Positions 43,171-55,541 of a DNA stretch of 64,000 nucleotides are shown one piece after another. Within the stretch, counting starts at the first letter, position 1; every line of letters starts with the position of its first letter. Where the stretch lies: positions 434,001 through 498,000 of the forward strand of contig JAJTUP010000003.1 of the NCBI GenBank assembly GCA_021399435.1, given 5' to 3'. Below the pieces are notes generated by a model. That model saw only the letters and a list, made by a program, of their open reading frames with translations. It ran no database searches and was not told where the DNA came from. Source of the DNA: Diaporthe sp. PMI_573. Lineage: Eukaryota; Ascomycota; Sordariomycetes; Diaporthales; Diaporthaceae. Position numbers and translations under genes: made by a program.

Positions 43171-45677
43171 AAACCTCCAATACAACCACCACCATAACTC
43201 GGACCGAACGTCACCGACTGATTACGACCACTCATATATATACCTGGGGGCTTGGCGAAAAACAAGCCCTCACACCCAGTAACGACTTTGATACCGAATT
43301 TCTGAAAGGGGATGGGGCGTTTGGAGGAGGTGCCAGTTTGCCAATTTTCGCCGTCTGCAATCAAGGATACCCCTGCACACGCTTTCGCTTCTCGATCCTG
43401 TCGACCAGTTGACCGACTGCTTTACCACGGCTCCAGTGGCTAATGCTGGGCGTGTGGAGGAACGGAGAGCGGAGGGCAGGAGGGAGGGTCGAGGACGGGC
43501 AGCCAAGCCAAGCCCCCAAGCGACAAGTGCGCCAGCCGAGGCGCTCTTGAGGTGTTTGCTCACCTCAGGACGATAGCGGGCGTCTCGTGTGTACATACGG
43601 CGCGCGACAGCAAGTCAAGTTCTGTGTTGCATTTCACTGCATTGGGCGGTCAGTTTTGGGGGGTCCCGAAGGATGAATTCCAAATCAAGCGAGCATTTGC
43701 AAGGGCTGTTTTCTTTGACACTCTGGCTTGCGGAATTTGTACATTCTAATATTGTATAATCATTATTCTTAGAGCCTGGAAGAAGTAGTGTTTCTCTCAA
43801 GCAATGCTAGTCTCAGGTTTTCCTACCCAATACTCGAAGGGAAAATGGTGTGGTTCACTTCTGTCCAATCGTCAAGTCTGGGCCGGAGGAGAACGCCCAA
43901 GCAGTCAACGGCCCCAATGTTTACAACAGCATTATATCGGACATGGACACGGATCCGGCTGAATCAAGTTTCGGTGGTCTCCTTCGGCGCTCGTGTTCCA
44001 GAACCCGGCACCCTGGGCTATAGAAGACGTGTGCGCCTCCACTTTGGCCCCCCCCCCCCGAGTCACGAAAGCGCACTCTCGCATGACACCATTGTCAACA
44101 GAAAGCAAGTCGCTGACATGAGGCAGGGCCACCGCCTTCCCACCCGGCGGAGCTCTCAGCGGAGCCGCTCTCGGCTTTGCGTGGAGAACTTTTTTGTACG
44201 GGGGCATCATAGCGCCTGATAGGGGAATCCGGTGCTGGGCACAACAGCACTTGGCAGCTTTGCTTGTGTTGAATGTGGTTACGAGTAAAAGCTCCCCTTT
44301 TAACCAGGCATATATTTATGTATGTATATCTCACTAATATATTCCAACCCAAGAGGTCTGCGAAGCAGATCCGGGGGCACCACAGCGGAAAACAGAAACA
44401 AGAAAAACCTAATCTTGCCAAGCCGGAAATTTCCACACATCCTCCCTCGCCAGCGCGGGAAGGGTTGATCATCTCGTCGCTTGGGCTGGAACACTTTGAC
44501 TATATCCTCAAAGCGCAATTATCGATTTTCCAAAACAAAAAAAATTATGCCCCCAAGTGGAAGGTACTCTCCTGTGAAACTTTTTAATTAATAGACATGG
44601 CCGTGCCGGGGTCCATGGTTCGTCTCATGTTCATTAGCCAGCGAGCCCGCGAGCCCGCCCTTTTCTTAACCTGGGGAAAAAACAGGGGGAGGGGAACGTG
44701 CCGGCCTGGGCGCTTGGGGCGGCCCCCCAGCCGGTCGGTCAGCGACGCCCCCCCCCCTAAGAGGTGACCGGTCTAACTATATTAGTAGTCAGGCTAGTGT
44801 CCAAGCAGGCAGTCGGACGTGCTACCTGCTCCTTCTCGCGTATACCTGCGCGACAGGAGGTGGACATCGCTGGATTTACCGATTACCTACACACTACAAT
44901 CTTCAGCTTGGCCGCCCCCGCCCCGCCTTCTCGCTTGTGACTTGTCGCAAAATGTCACGACCTCGCGAATGCAGCCGGGGGGCCGGACGGGAAGGGGACT
45001 ACTCAGAATAAAACGGGGGACTTGCGGATCCTACCATGGAGTACGTACCTGACATGTCCTGTCCACCTTCGGGTCGGCGCACACAGCCTAGTCGTCGCAG
45101 ACGAGACCAAGCGCGCTGAAGGAGGTGGCAGCCCCCCACTCCCCGGGGTCGCTGCAACCACACCGGGAGCGCGAGACGCCAGCCATTGTATGTATCTCTG
45201 CCCCTTGCAGGCTAGCCGCAATTGGTAGGTTGGGTTGGTGGGAAGGTCAAGGTCGGTGATGGACCTCATTGGTGACGTGGGATTGCTCACGGCGTAGATG
45301 TCGTGCAGGTCCTGAAGTCCTTGTCAGGGTCTGTCTCTCGCCCGGGTGTCGCTGCAAACTACTTTTCAAAAAACCCCCGGCTTCATGATATACCTCTTCT
45401 CTTTGCAAGAGCAATGGGTTGCTTGTAATCTTCATCTCTTCGGAGTTGCCAGTTCCATGGTGAGGGTGATGGATTTGACCGCTCTGATAGTCTTTCTGCT
45501 TGCGCGCGTGATGTGGTTTGCAGGGTCGAGGTTGAATATGTCTCGTCCCCGAGGTTGGCTTGGACTGTCCCTGGAGCAAGCCAGTTGGAGAGGTGCGCCG
45601 AAACCAATCTGTATTAAGTTTATCCTCTGGGATTCTCTCCAGAGCAAGGCAAAGTAACAATGCGAGCACTCCTCCCT
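43171..45677. other. Intergenic between convergent genes; C tracts
   Basis: 2.5 kb between convergent 3' ends, without a supported gene. Poly-C runs occur at 44048-44059 (C12) and 44748-44757 (C10). Frames at 45003-45290 and 45247-45669 (minus) lack coding character. Confidence 0.55.
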
Positions 45678-48600
45678 CTAGTCAACATACCCGTGTAACT
45701 GCTGTGAATAAGACGAGGAACCACTCGCCCTGCCAAAATATTTTCTACTCTCAGACGCATCACTACCGCCAGTGTGCATCGGAGGAATTATGGCAGCACT
45801 CGCGCTGCCCCTAGCGCGCTCATACAACAGCGCCGGCTGGCCCGAGAGCCCGTACGTCATGCCATAGTCCGTCTGCGGCGGCGGCATGGACCAGGAATTG
45901 TCGAACAGGTACGCGCCGCCGAGGCCCAGCCCGACCCCGGACTCGGTCGAGAACAAAAGTTGGGCATCGGCGGTGCTGCTGCTGCTGCTGTCCTGTGGGG
46001 GGGTTTCTGGCGGCAGAGGATCGCAGCCCCGCGCCTCTGCGAGCCAGATGGGGATCTCTGGGGCGCCGGTGGCGGGCAGCGGGACGACAGCCGCCTCGTC
46101 CGAGGCCCTGGTCATAGGGGGCGTCATCATCACCGGGCTCTCCTCCGTCGACCGCTTCTTGGACCGGAACCAGCGGTCTGCGGCCGACATGTTTCTCTGC
46201 TTTTCCCTTTCCCGGTCTTCCTGGTCAGTTTTTCGTCCTCGAAAGGCGTTCTCTAAAATGTAGTGTGGAGCGGGCAGCCTGAAGTTCTCTGGCGGCCTGG
46301 GCGCGGGCGCGCTAGACGTTGGACCATGATCAGTATTCGATCCGGGGAAGCACTTGTGCGAGAGGTAACATTGAGTCTTGTCTACGTACCCCATCGTCCC
46401 CACGTGGTCATAACGAGTGTTGTGCGTGAAGTTGTCGACCGCCTGGCGCAGTTCTAAGGTCTGGGCGTGTGATTAGCCGAGCGTCATGACTGGAGTGTAG
46501 AGAAAAGACACGGCCGGGCTTACTATGTCCATAATTCGAGGAAAGAAGCGAGCAAAGGGTGGTATTAGTTGCATGTTAGACTCGACAAGAGCCGCTAGGG
46601 CGGCATCGTCGACGGGTTCCTGCCGCACCAGGGGTGCGGTACTATCCTCCAGGTTGTCAAACAGGCGGTGTTGCCTTGCGGCTAGCAGTATTTTCGTCGG
46701 TTGAATGACATAAATAGCAAACATCTGGTCTACGGTGAGGAGCTTCTCGGTTCCGTTCCCGGGTGGCCGACTAGCCACGATGCCCCGGAGCTTCCGCCAA
46801 AATCGGGCCAGACTGACTGCGTACCCGACCGCCTGTCTCTGTGACTTGTGGACAAAGTCCCTGGGTAGCTTTTCTGTTAGTTCCGGATTGGCTTCCTCAC
46901 GGATCCCAGGTATAGTGAAGCGGTACAGGTCCACATGGAGGATCCAGAAAAGGGAGTGCAACATTATAAAACTTGGGCCCTCTGACGAGCTCAGAAAGTG
47001 GGTTATATTGGCGTCTGTCAGCGTTAATTCCTCGGATATGGTTGCTTTAAAGCTGGTGAGCTGGTTCTGGAGGTTGTTGACCAGCTTGATTACCTGAGAC
47101 GCCTCCAGCCGTGGCCTGCGAGGGTGCGAGGTTGGTGGACGTGTGAGTCGTTTCGTAATGCCCAGTATTTGATGCCTCAGTCGGTGGAGCCTCAGGTGAT
47201 AGCCATCCAGGCAAAGCTGTCTTGAATTACTCGTCGCTGCTATAGGCCCGCACGGGGCGGCATCCTGTGCCCTTGTTTCTGACGCTTTGACGGCTTCATA
47301 CAATACCTCATTGCTCACAGGTAACTTCAGGTGCATGTCATCATCCCGCAAGACGAGGTGCTCGTCGAATCCACCTGCCAGCAAGCGATCTAGGATGTAG
47401 CACGCCCACACCAGCCGGCGGTTCATCTCCTTCTTGACAACAGTCTCGCCCGCGCCGTCCCAGTTGAGCTGCAGGGCAGTGATGAGACGTGCGGCAAGCC
47501 CCATGTACATCCAGACCTTGCTCATCAGGTTCTCGTGCCAAAAATGGCAGATGGCGCATACGAGGATGATCAGGTTCTCGTGGGCCGTTTTGCGCAGGAA
47601 CGAGTCGATGTTGCGGAAAAGGTAGAAGTCCACCTGGTCTGCGCACTGGTCCGCGAAGGGGATCTGGTTTTGGCCGGGGGCGACGATGCGGGAGGTCATG
47701 GCACAGACGGCCGCGGCCACGATAGGGTGGAGCCGTCGCTCGTCGATCTCGGCGTAGGTGGTCTCTTGGTGCATGATGCCCATGCAAGGCATGGGTGCCC
47801 ATAGCTGGAAGAAGGCATCGAAGTGTTTCAGTACGAGGTCTCTCCGAGCCAGGAGATCTCTGCGATTACGTGAGCTGCAAAGTCTAGTGCGGATAATCGT
47901 TGGGATACGTACTCCCCATATAGGTTCCCTATCGGGGACCGCCTAGTCTGGGACGTCAGGGCCGGGGAGATGGCGAAACCGACAGGTGAGGTCAGTGGCT
48001 TTGAGTCGTCTTTGACGCCCGCCGCCAAACTGGGCCCGGCCTCGGCTTCATGGCTGTCGCTCTGAGGCGTTGACTGCGAAGTGGGCGCATGAGAGAATTT
48101 CCTCTTGCTATCGACATACTCGCACGAGAGGTTGTTGGCCTCACAACGCTTGCACCGTGGCAAATCTCCAGAACATTTTGTCTTGTGAAGATGACACTGT
48201 TGGCAAGCCTTCTGTGCACGTTTCCTCGCCGTCCCGGCCTCTGTACGATCCCTAGACGGGGCGACACGAGATACCTTGCCTGCAGAGACAATCAGCCAGG
48301 TGAGTATGTTGTCCTCGCCTGGGGGAGGCCAAAGTCCTGTAAGGCATGCTTACCTTGGGCTGCGTCGACGAAGCTGCAATCGTAGCTGAGCCTCGAGCAG
48401 TTGGCGCAGGCGCCGGCGCCGGCGCCGTGATCCTCAGGTCTTCCAGTACACCTGACCTACACAGACATTTGGTAAGAAATCGGGTTACACAGCAGGCGTA
48501 CACCTGAGCCGGCGAGCCAGCAAGCACGTGTGCACAAACAGAGCCGTTTCTAGTCTCACCTTGCGCAACCTGCACGTGGTGCAGCTCTCGGTAGGGGCCC

Positions 48601-48844
48601 CCCGGCGGCGCCTTTTGGCAGCAGGCGGCGCGGCATCGACCGAGGGAGGCACCACCGGCTGCTGCTGCTCATCATGCCGATGCTGACGCTGACGCTCAAA
48701 CGCTGGTGGAGGCTGGGCACGTCCGCCGCCCGGGCCCGGGCCAGGAATATAATATAAATGATGTGAAGATGCACACACGGCAGCTGCACTCGGTTCAGGT
48801 CCGGCTGTCGCTAGGGGGGGCAAGCTCCCGACGCGGTCGTGCAT
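45678..48844 (-). CDS. Transcription factor with two Zn2Cys6 clusters and a fungal MHR domain
   Basis: Five exons: complement(join(45678..46460, 46524..47859, 47913..48279, 48354..48456, 48560..48844)), 2874 nt, 957 aa. After a Gln/Pro-rich start and a KRRRR basic patch, cluster 1 runs across the first intron: CTTCRLRKVRC, a 13-residue loop, then CANCSRLSYDC (~88-125). Cluster 2, CQQCHLHKTKC, SGDLPR, CKRCEANNLSC (~150-180), has textbook C-x2-C-x6-C-x6-C-x2-C-x6-C spacing. A fungal_trans/MHR region follows (~300-560, with MYMGLAARLITALQL and NRRLVWACYILDRLLAGGFD). The C-terminus is Ser/Gly/Pro rich. It should bind CGG-type DNA sites in the nucleus; targets are unknown. It lies just downstream of the LYS2-like pseudogene on the same strand. 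Confidence 0.9.
48409..48426. repeat. (GGCGCC)3 inside the first zinc cluster
   Basis: Three tandem GGCGCC units encode the Gly-Ala loop between the third and fourth cysteines of cluster 1. Confidence 0.8.
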
Positions 48845-50117
48845 CGCGAGATCCGGCTCTGAGGTGGAAGAGTTTAGATTGGCGTGGCACGTGGGGACAA
48901 CAGGCTTTCGGACGAGCGCTGGTGTTGCGCCAATGCCGATCCCTGCTCTGAAATATGAAATATTACTCTACATGGAAGTAATTCAAAACGAATTCAAATA
49001 ACAACAAGGACAGGCAGCCTTAATATAGTTGGTGATTCGTGGCCAGTGGATGAGGAGAAGAGTGAAAGCAGCCCAATGCCACTAATTCCTGTCGGAGCCA
49101 GGTACTTAAACCAGGACTGTCGACAGAGCTTCCGCTGATCTCAACCCGCGCGACATGATCCTTCGTTAGTGTCTGCACCGGCGCATCATGTAAGCACATG
49201 ATTTCTCCCAAAGTGGTCGTGCAAGCTGAAAAAGGTTACCTATTGTGACTCTAATAATCCAACCAATTGTGACTCTAAATTCTAATTTGCCCCCCCCCCT
49301 TTCCTCTCCCGCGGGGCAAACCCCCGCCTCCAAACGATATCAAATGCTTCATCTTGGAATTCCACTTACTTAACAACCACATCAGATTTGGTTGGTTTCA
49401 ATCACGTTGACAACTTGAGAGTAAGTGTCTGATTTTACGCATACCAAAATGTTTGTTGGGATCTAACACTGTGCTAGGAAATTATACGGAGTAAGTAGAT
49501 CGAAGAACCGCGATGTCGTGGTTATTCAAGTGCGGTCCAAATATATGATCGGTTCATTCGCAGCCCCGTGACGACCTCGAGATAAAGGCCATGCTCTCCA
49601 CGACCCAACTCAAACAAGAGAAGGCTGGCGCTCTCCACACGTCTCGCGTCGCAGTTATCGAGATCAAGGTCCTTATCAATGTAATACGAGGCGGACGGCA
49701 ACGTGGCCGCCGTCGCATTGGCCGAGATCGGTCGGTGTTAGGGTCGTGATCAACACACAATAGGAGCTGATCGACCTCGTCGAGATTATTGGGAGTCACC
49801 GGGGCTTCTTAAACACCGCGTGTGTCGAATCCAGGGCTCGGGAAGCGAAGCGAATGCCCTCATTTTCTGACGACTCCCCGCTGGTGCTCAGACGGCTCCA
49901 AACCTAGCTTGAGATCAGCGCGCCCCCGACCCATTTTGACTCACATGGGACACCGCGTGAGTCGCTTCTCAGAGCTATGACTTTCGACTTGCTGTGACCT
50001 CGGCAGATCCAACACAGCCATAAAAAAGAATCATGCGAACGATTTTCCTATTCTTGTTTCTGTGTCTTTCCTTGTATCTAACCCTTTGAGATACACACGC
50101 AGATAATTCAAAAATAC
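48845..50117. other. Intergenic; promoter of the transcription factor
   Basis: No gene is seen. It contains a C10 run at 49290-49299 and a short direct repeat listed separately; sequence around 48950-49500 is AT rich. Confidence 0.55.
49242..49278. repeat. 13-nt direct repeat
   Basis: ATTGTGACTCTAA occurs at 49242-49254 and again at 49266-49278, with 24-nt periodicity. Its function is unknown. Confidence 0.7.
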
Positions 50118-52714
50118 TCAAGCGCCACCGCGTCCTCCAGCAGCCTTCGCTCTCGCGATGTCCACCTTGATCTCAGGCAGCGGCCTGCCCCTCTCGGACG
50201 GTGTGCCGATGTACTTGGTCTCCGTGAGATACTTGAGGTACCGGCCGACGTCCTCCCTCGACACGCCGTAGCCCATGCTCTCGTCCACGCCCGTGTATTT
50301 CTCGGCGTCGGCCCTGAGCACGGCGACGGTGTTGCGGTCGCCCAGCTCGGGCGCCCGCGTGTTGGCCGGCAGGTCGTTCATGCAGAAGTGGAACAGCGGC
50401 ATCAGCGCGTGCTGCTCCTAGTCCTTCTCGATCGGGCCCGCCGACACGAACCGCTCCAGGTCCTCCTTCCACGCGTTGTACGACACCTCGGGCGTCTTGT
50501 AGCCATAGTACTCCAGGATCGACAGGTACTCATTCATCCGCAACCGCGGGTGCGCCGTCACCTGTGCCACGTGCATCCCGCCGCCCGCGGCAGCCCTTGA
50601 GCATGCGGATCATGAAGTCATCCACATTGCAGACACCGGTCTCGGCGTCGCCCAGGATATAGCCCGGCCGGATGATGGTGCCCTATAGCCCGCGCTTGCC
50701 CGCCTCGCGGATGAGCTGTTCGGACACCCATTTGGTCTGGCCGTAGCCCGTACCGAGGCCTGTCCAACTTCCAAGCATAGCGTCCTCTTCGGTTATCGAA
50801 CCTTGCCCCGTTCTGGTCAAGTCCTCCGAGAGCTTGATGTAATGGTTCGAGTCCAGCACGGCCGTAGAACTGACGAACGCGAACCGCTTGGCCTTTCCTC
50901 GTCGAAAGCACATTGGGTGGCATCATCTCGTGGTACCGCTTGACCCAGTGCACTGACGCACCATTATGTATGACCACATCCACTTCCCTGCTCAATCTCT
51001 TCCATGTGAGTATGTCGATGCCCAGTTGTGGCTGGGACAGGTCCCCCACGACACAGCTCAGTCTTGAGCTCCACTCATCCTTCCACACCCCATTTCCGCG
51101 GAGCGAGCGCTGTAACCGCTCCAACGCTGCGGCAGGGCTCTTGGCACCTCGCACGTGAGCAATGAGCTTGATATTAGGCTTCGCCCGCCCAAGGATCTCG
51201 TTGATGAGATAGGCGCCCAGGAACCCTGTGGCTCCAGTCAGGAAGACCGTCAGGTTCTCCTGTTCGCCAACGTCTGCCGGCTGATACTTATCTGCCAGGA
51301 TCTCAACAAGCTCGTCGTAGGATTTGGCATACTCCGGGTCGCCCTCCTCGACGTCCACGCTTGCGCCTCCCTTGACCTTCTCAATCTGGCCGCTGAAGCC
51401 ACTGAGGGTGGGGAACTCGTAGAGCATGTTGATAAAAATATCAACACCAAACTCCTTGCGTGTCATCAGGAGGAGCTGCTGAGCCAGCAGACTGTGTCCT
51501 CCGAGGTCAAAGAAGCTTTGATCCTGTCCGATAGTCTTGGGGTTCAGACCGCGGACGAGCTCTGCCCATTTCTGAGCAACAGCACGTTCTGTCTCGGTCA
51601 GGGACTCCCAGTTCTTCAAGTCCTCCTCTGATGCTTCCTCTGTGCGCTCAGACACATCAGGGAAAGGCAGGTTGGGCTTGTCAACCTTCCCGTTCGGGTT
51701 CAGAGGAAGCTTGTTGAGCACAATGTAGATGGTCGGCACGGCGTAGACCGGCAGGCGGGACTTGAGATGGTCTCGCACTTCAGTCTGCATTCGCCGGTAC
51801 TTCTTCAGATAGACCCTCACTGTCCCCATCTCGACGCCCTCGTCTTCGACGTCCTCGTAGTTGAAAGAGGAGAGCCAGCGCTGCCACTCCTTCGCCTCGG
51901 GGACGATATAGCTCACCAGCGTGGGCTCTTCGTTTCGATCCCTTCGCACCAGTGTCTTGCAGTCCCGAATCAGTTGGTGCTGGCTCAAGTTGCTGTCAAT
52001 GTCCGAAAGTTCGATCCGGAAGCTACGAATCTTGACTTGATTATCGGCGCGTCCCGTGCACTCAACATCTCCAGTCTCCAGGTATCGTCCAAGATCGCCG
52101 GTCCGGTAGAGTCTGTCCCGAAGGCCCTTGTAGTATTTCCGCCATGGCTCGTTCTTGCTGTTCTTTGTGTCGAGCTCAACCCACTTCTGGTTGTCGACGA
52201 ACCAGTTGTCCAGGAACTTCTCAGCATTCTTCTGCTCGTCTCCGAGGTAGCCCTCGGCCAGACCTGCAGCACGGCAGTAGATCTCGCCCATTTCGCCAAC
52301 TTTACACATCCTCGTCTTGTCCTCCCGGCTCACCACCAGGAGTTGGACATTCTGCATGCCCTTTCCGGCAGGGACGGTATCCTTGAGCTGGTTCAGGTAG
52401 TCAGGGTCCTTGGCGGCGCTGGGGATCTCATAGTAGCTGACTGCTCGCTGCGTCTCGGTCGTCCCGTACATGTTTATAATGTTAGCGTTGACAGCAAGTC
52501 GCCTGAGCACTCGGCAGTCTCTCGTCGTCAGAACATCGCCAACAAAGAAGACATTCTGGAGGCTGGGGAACTCAGCCGAGGCACCGCCTACCAGGATCTG
52601 ACCCATAGCTGGGGTCAGATGGCTGACCGTCGGCTTGTGCTCGCTCATCCATTCTGCAAGCTTCTCGTGCTGAATGACGGTCGCAGCAGATCTTGAAATT
52701 CCAAACCCTGTCAA
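50118..52714 (-). pseudogene. 5'-truncated LYS2-family (alpha-aminoadipate reductase) pseudogene
   Basis: The reading begins inside an adenylation domain at about 52690 (LAEWMSEHKPTVSHLTPAMG) and follows the Lys2 order: NMYGTTETQRAVSYYEI, YRTGDLGRYLETGDVECTGR, LPLNPNGKVDKPNLPFPD, the carrier site FFDLGGHSLLAQQL, and a reductase domain (VFLTGATGFLGAYL, VVIHNGASVHWV). Near 50915 about eight codons are missing and the frame shifts to KRFAFVSSTAVLDS, then TGLGTGYGQTKWVSEQLI. An in-frame TAG is at 50683-50685; reading on gives [15 protein letters not shown]. At about 50600 a further ~45 residues are missing with another shift, then [17 protein letters not shown], a TAG at 50418-50420, and a C-terminus ending at 50118. 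No ATG or upstream adenylation core is present. Lys2 makes aminoadipate semialdehyde for lysine; this copy cannot. Confidence 0.88.
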
Positions 52715-53896
52715 GAATGATGCACCTCTTCCGGGTTATCGCCTAGTGTTGATTGGTCAACTGGATGATTGTGCAGCTGGCCCACTGTGATGCAAGATGG
52801 CAGGGGTGAGCAGAGGGGACTTACACCTCGAACAATATATATATACATTTGTTTTGTCTCCAACTTCGTCTTTAGTTGTTCGGTTTTAGGGAAATAGTTT
52901 CAATATCAAAAGAGACACAGCTATATCTCAAGGCCAAATGCAACATCCCAAGTACAGGAAGCAGGTGCTTCCCCATGAGGTAGGTTCTCTCACGTACCAG
53001 TTAATAACAACCTACGGAGCGATCTGTTTTAAAGTACTCGAAAATTGGAGGCAACAATTGCTCAGGTGTGTTGGCACTAAATCTTGAAATAAATTCTACG
53101 GAGAAACAGCAGACTTGCCGATTTCTCAGAGCGAGCAGTCAAGGAGCACGATGGCTGGAGTGCTCTGACAAATATTTACTTGATTCAAGTTTGCCAGAGA
53201 CTGCTCCAAGTGGTCACCGTATCATTACACTTGTACTGTCTATCACGGTGGCTATGCATCAATTTGAGAAGAGTGCTCGACGGCATCTCTAGTCAGGAAA
53301 GCCACGCAGAAAGATATCCCTACAAAATTCACAGAAATTTGTTCTTTTCTTTTTCCTAGCAGAAATTTTCCAAACTGACAGTCGCATCAGTCGGTCGTCC
53401 ATGCGCAGATGCATTGGGCTTTCAGTGCTAGGCCATGGTTGGACAGAAACCTTGGAGCCCTGTGCTATTAAAAAATAGCTCGGGTACATTGCAAAGGCAA
53501 TGCAAGGCAATTTGCGCCAACACAATTTATTCCCACGGTGTGAAGTCAGAAGAAGCGTAGATACAACGAAGAGATTAACTGGTATCAAAGAGTCCGGAAC
53601 TGAGCGCGGAACTCGACGCGGAACACAGCGATCCCCAATATTCGCAATGACCCGTCGCTGTCGAGACGCCGCCTCCGCGTCTTAACTCCGGCCTCAAGCA
53701 CGGTAGATACCCACTGCCATGGATATTAGGGACAAGCTCAGGCACCCGTCCGGGGCACATCGGACAGGATGAACAGCCCGAGAGTGACGGTGGCGACGAT
53801 ATATGAACAGCATCTTACCAGCTGGCATGGTCCTGACCAGTATTTGTTGACCGGCTCGAACCCAATCCACGAATAAACATCCACGCTCACCAAGGC
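52715..53896. other. Intergenic
   Basis: No continuation of the LYS2-like sequence could be found upstream of 52715 in any minus-strand frame. A short TA run lies near 52840. The last part is the promoter of the MDR gene at 53897. Confidence 0.55.
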
Positions 53897-55096
53897 ATGA
53901 GTGCCTCCGAATCACTTGATGAGAACGCCATGCCGCCACAGCAACAGCTACCCGCCGGGTTCACCAACAGGGGCTACTGGCTCTCATCCTTCACAAAGCC
54001 AGGCGAGGTCATCGACCTGCCGACGCCGCAGGCCGGCCCGGGGAGCGCAGTAGTGCAGGTAGTAGCGACACTGATCCTGCCCTACGTGGCGAAAGTGCAC
54101 CGCGGCGAGATCCCACAGCTGAACCTCGCGCTGCCGCTGGTGCCCAACGCCAACTGCGTGGGCCGCGTGCTGGACGTGGGCCCGGACGCGGCGCGGGTGA
54201 AGCCGGGGGACTGGGTCTGGGTGGACGGGACGGTGCACGCGCGGGACGATGCTCTCGTCAAGATCGTGCAGGGCCATCACGGCGGGGAGGGCGACGCGGG
54301 GAGGGTGCTGATGCAAGGGGAGTGGAGGGACGGGAGCATGCAGAAGGTGATGAAGGCGCCGCTTGAGTCGTGCCATGTCATCAACAGGGAGTACCTTTTT
54401 GGGCAGGAGGGTCACGCGCCTGAGGAGCTCACCCCGATCATCCTGTACAATATCGCCGGAGGCGCGATATTCGAGACGGCCAAGGTGCAGGTGGGCGAGA
54501 CGGTGGTGATCGGCCCGGCGACGGGCAGCTTCGGCGGCGCGGCGGTGGAGCTGGCGCTGCTGTCCGGGGCGATGGTGATCGTGCTGGGCCGGTCCGAGGG
54601 GACGCTCCGGACGATGAAGGAGAGGCTGGGCAGCCCCGAGAAGCTGCAGTACATCGCCATGAGCGGCGACGTGGACAAGGACGCGGAGGCGATCAGGAAG
54701 CTGGCCCCGGGCGGGGTGGACGTCTTCAACGACTGGACCCCCGGGTGGTTCGAGAAGCCGCTATACCTCGACGCCGCGCTGAAGACGCTGAACCCGTGGG
54801 CGCGGATCGTGCTCAGCGGGGCGCCGTACGGCAAGCTTGAGCTCCCGTACAAGGAGGCCCTTCATCTCAACTGGCAGATCCTGGCCAGGTGGGCCAACAC
54901 GAGGGAGACGCTCGTCAGGATCGTGAAGCTGATCAACGATGGTGTCCTGAAGATCGGAAGGTCCGGCGGGTCCGAGTTCAAGACCTTCGACTCGATAGAG
55001 GACGTCGAGGGTGCAAAAGAGCACGCTGCCGATGGGGGACGGTTCAAGTCTTACACGATCTTGAAGCCGAACGGGAACTTGACACCAACGCTATAG
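53897..55096 (+). CDS. MDR-superfamily NAD(P)H-dependent oxidoreductase, non-zinc type
   Basis: 399 aa, intronless. The N-terminal GroES-like half (PGSAVVQVVATLILPYVAKV, LPLVPNANCVGRVLDVGPD) has Asn-Cys where zinc enzymes have GHE, and no four-Cys structural lobe, so it is a zinc-free enzyme. The Rossmann half shows VVIGPATGSFGGAAVELALL (~218-237) as the coenzyme-binding loop, then VIVLGRSEGTLRTM. Known relatives are quinone or enoyl reductases; the substrate is unknown. The coding sequence is strongly GC rich at third positions. It is divergent from the LYS2-like pseudogene and tandem with the GDSL hydrolase. A second ATG at 53930 is also possible as start. Confidence 0.85.
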   Translation: MSASESLDENAMPPQQQLPAGFTNRGYWLSSFTKPGEVIDLPTPQAGPGSAVVQVVATLILPYVAKVHRGEIPQLNLALPLVPNANCVGRVLDVGPDAARVKPGDWVWVDGTVHARDDALVKIVQGHHGGEGDAGRVLMQGEWRDGSMQKVMKAPLESCHVINREYLFGQEGHAPEELTPIILYNIAGGAIFETAKVQVGETVVIGPATGSFGGAAVELALLSGAMVIVLGRSEGTLRTMKERLGSPEKLQYIAMSGDVDKDAEAIRKLAPGGVDVFNDWTPGWFEKPLYLDAALKTLNPWARIVLSGAPYGKLELPYKEALHLNWQILARWANTRETLVRIVKLINDGVLKIGRSGGSEFKTFDSIEDVEGAKEHAADGGRFKSYTILKPNGNLTPTL

Positions 55097-55541
55097 CATA
55101 AGGCATATGTAGATGCTCACATAAGGATATGTAGTCCACGTTACGTTAGCAACGTTCAGAATAAAATGCCTGTCTGCCCAGTGAAAACCACCTGCAGCCC
55201 TACCTACCCAAACAATGAGGTGTGTCTCAGCCCGGCCGATGAGCCGCCCGAACGTGGCCATGTGCCGAGCCGATTGGCTGAAGCCATTCGTCATCTTACA
55301 CACCTCGGCCGCCACTACTCGGTCGTAGGCTGTCACGCGCGCCGCCATCCGGTATGCACATTCATAATCCTCCCGGGGCTTCTTATCTTCGAGGAATCAG
55401 GCAACAGGCTCCCAACCTTCGTGCTTCTCTCTCCCGAGGCTCATCAGGTATCCATGGAAGCCATCCGCTGCAGAGACTCAAGTCTCACTCATAATCGACC
55501 GGTGATATGAGAACCGCTCGCCGAGCAGTCCGACGGCAATC
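55097..55541. other. Intergenic
   Basis: 445-nt spacer between tandem plus-strand genes; nothing but short frames is seen. Confidence 0.6.

Noticed and set aside
45003..45669. Minus-strand open frames near the transcription factor 3' end
   Set aside because: No resemblance to any family and no splice connection to the transcription factor, whose frame ends at 45678.
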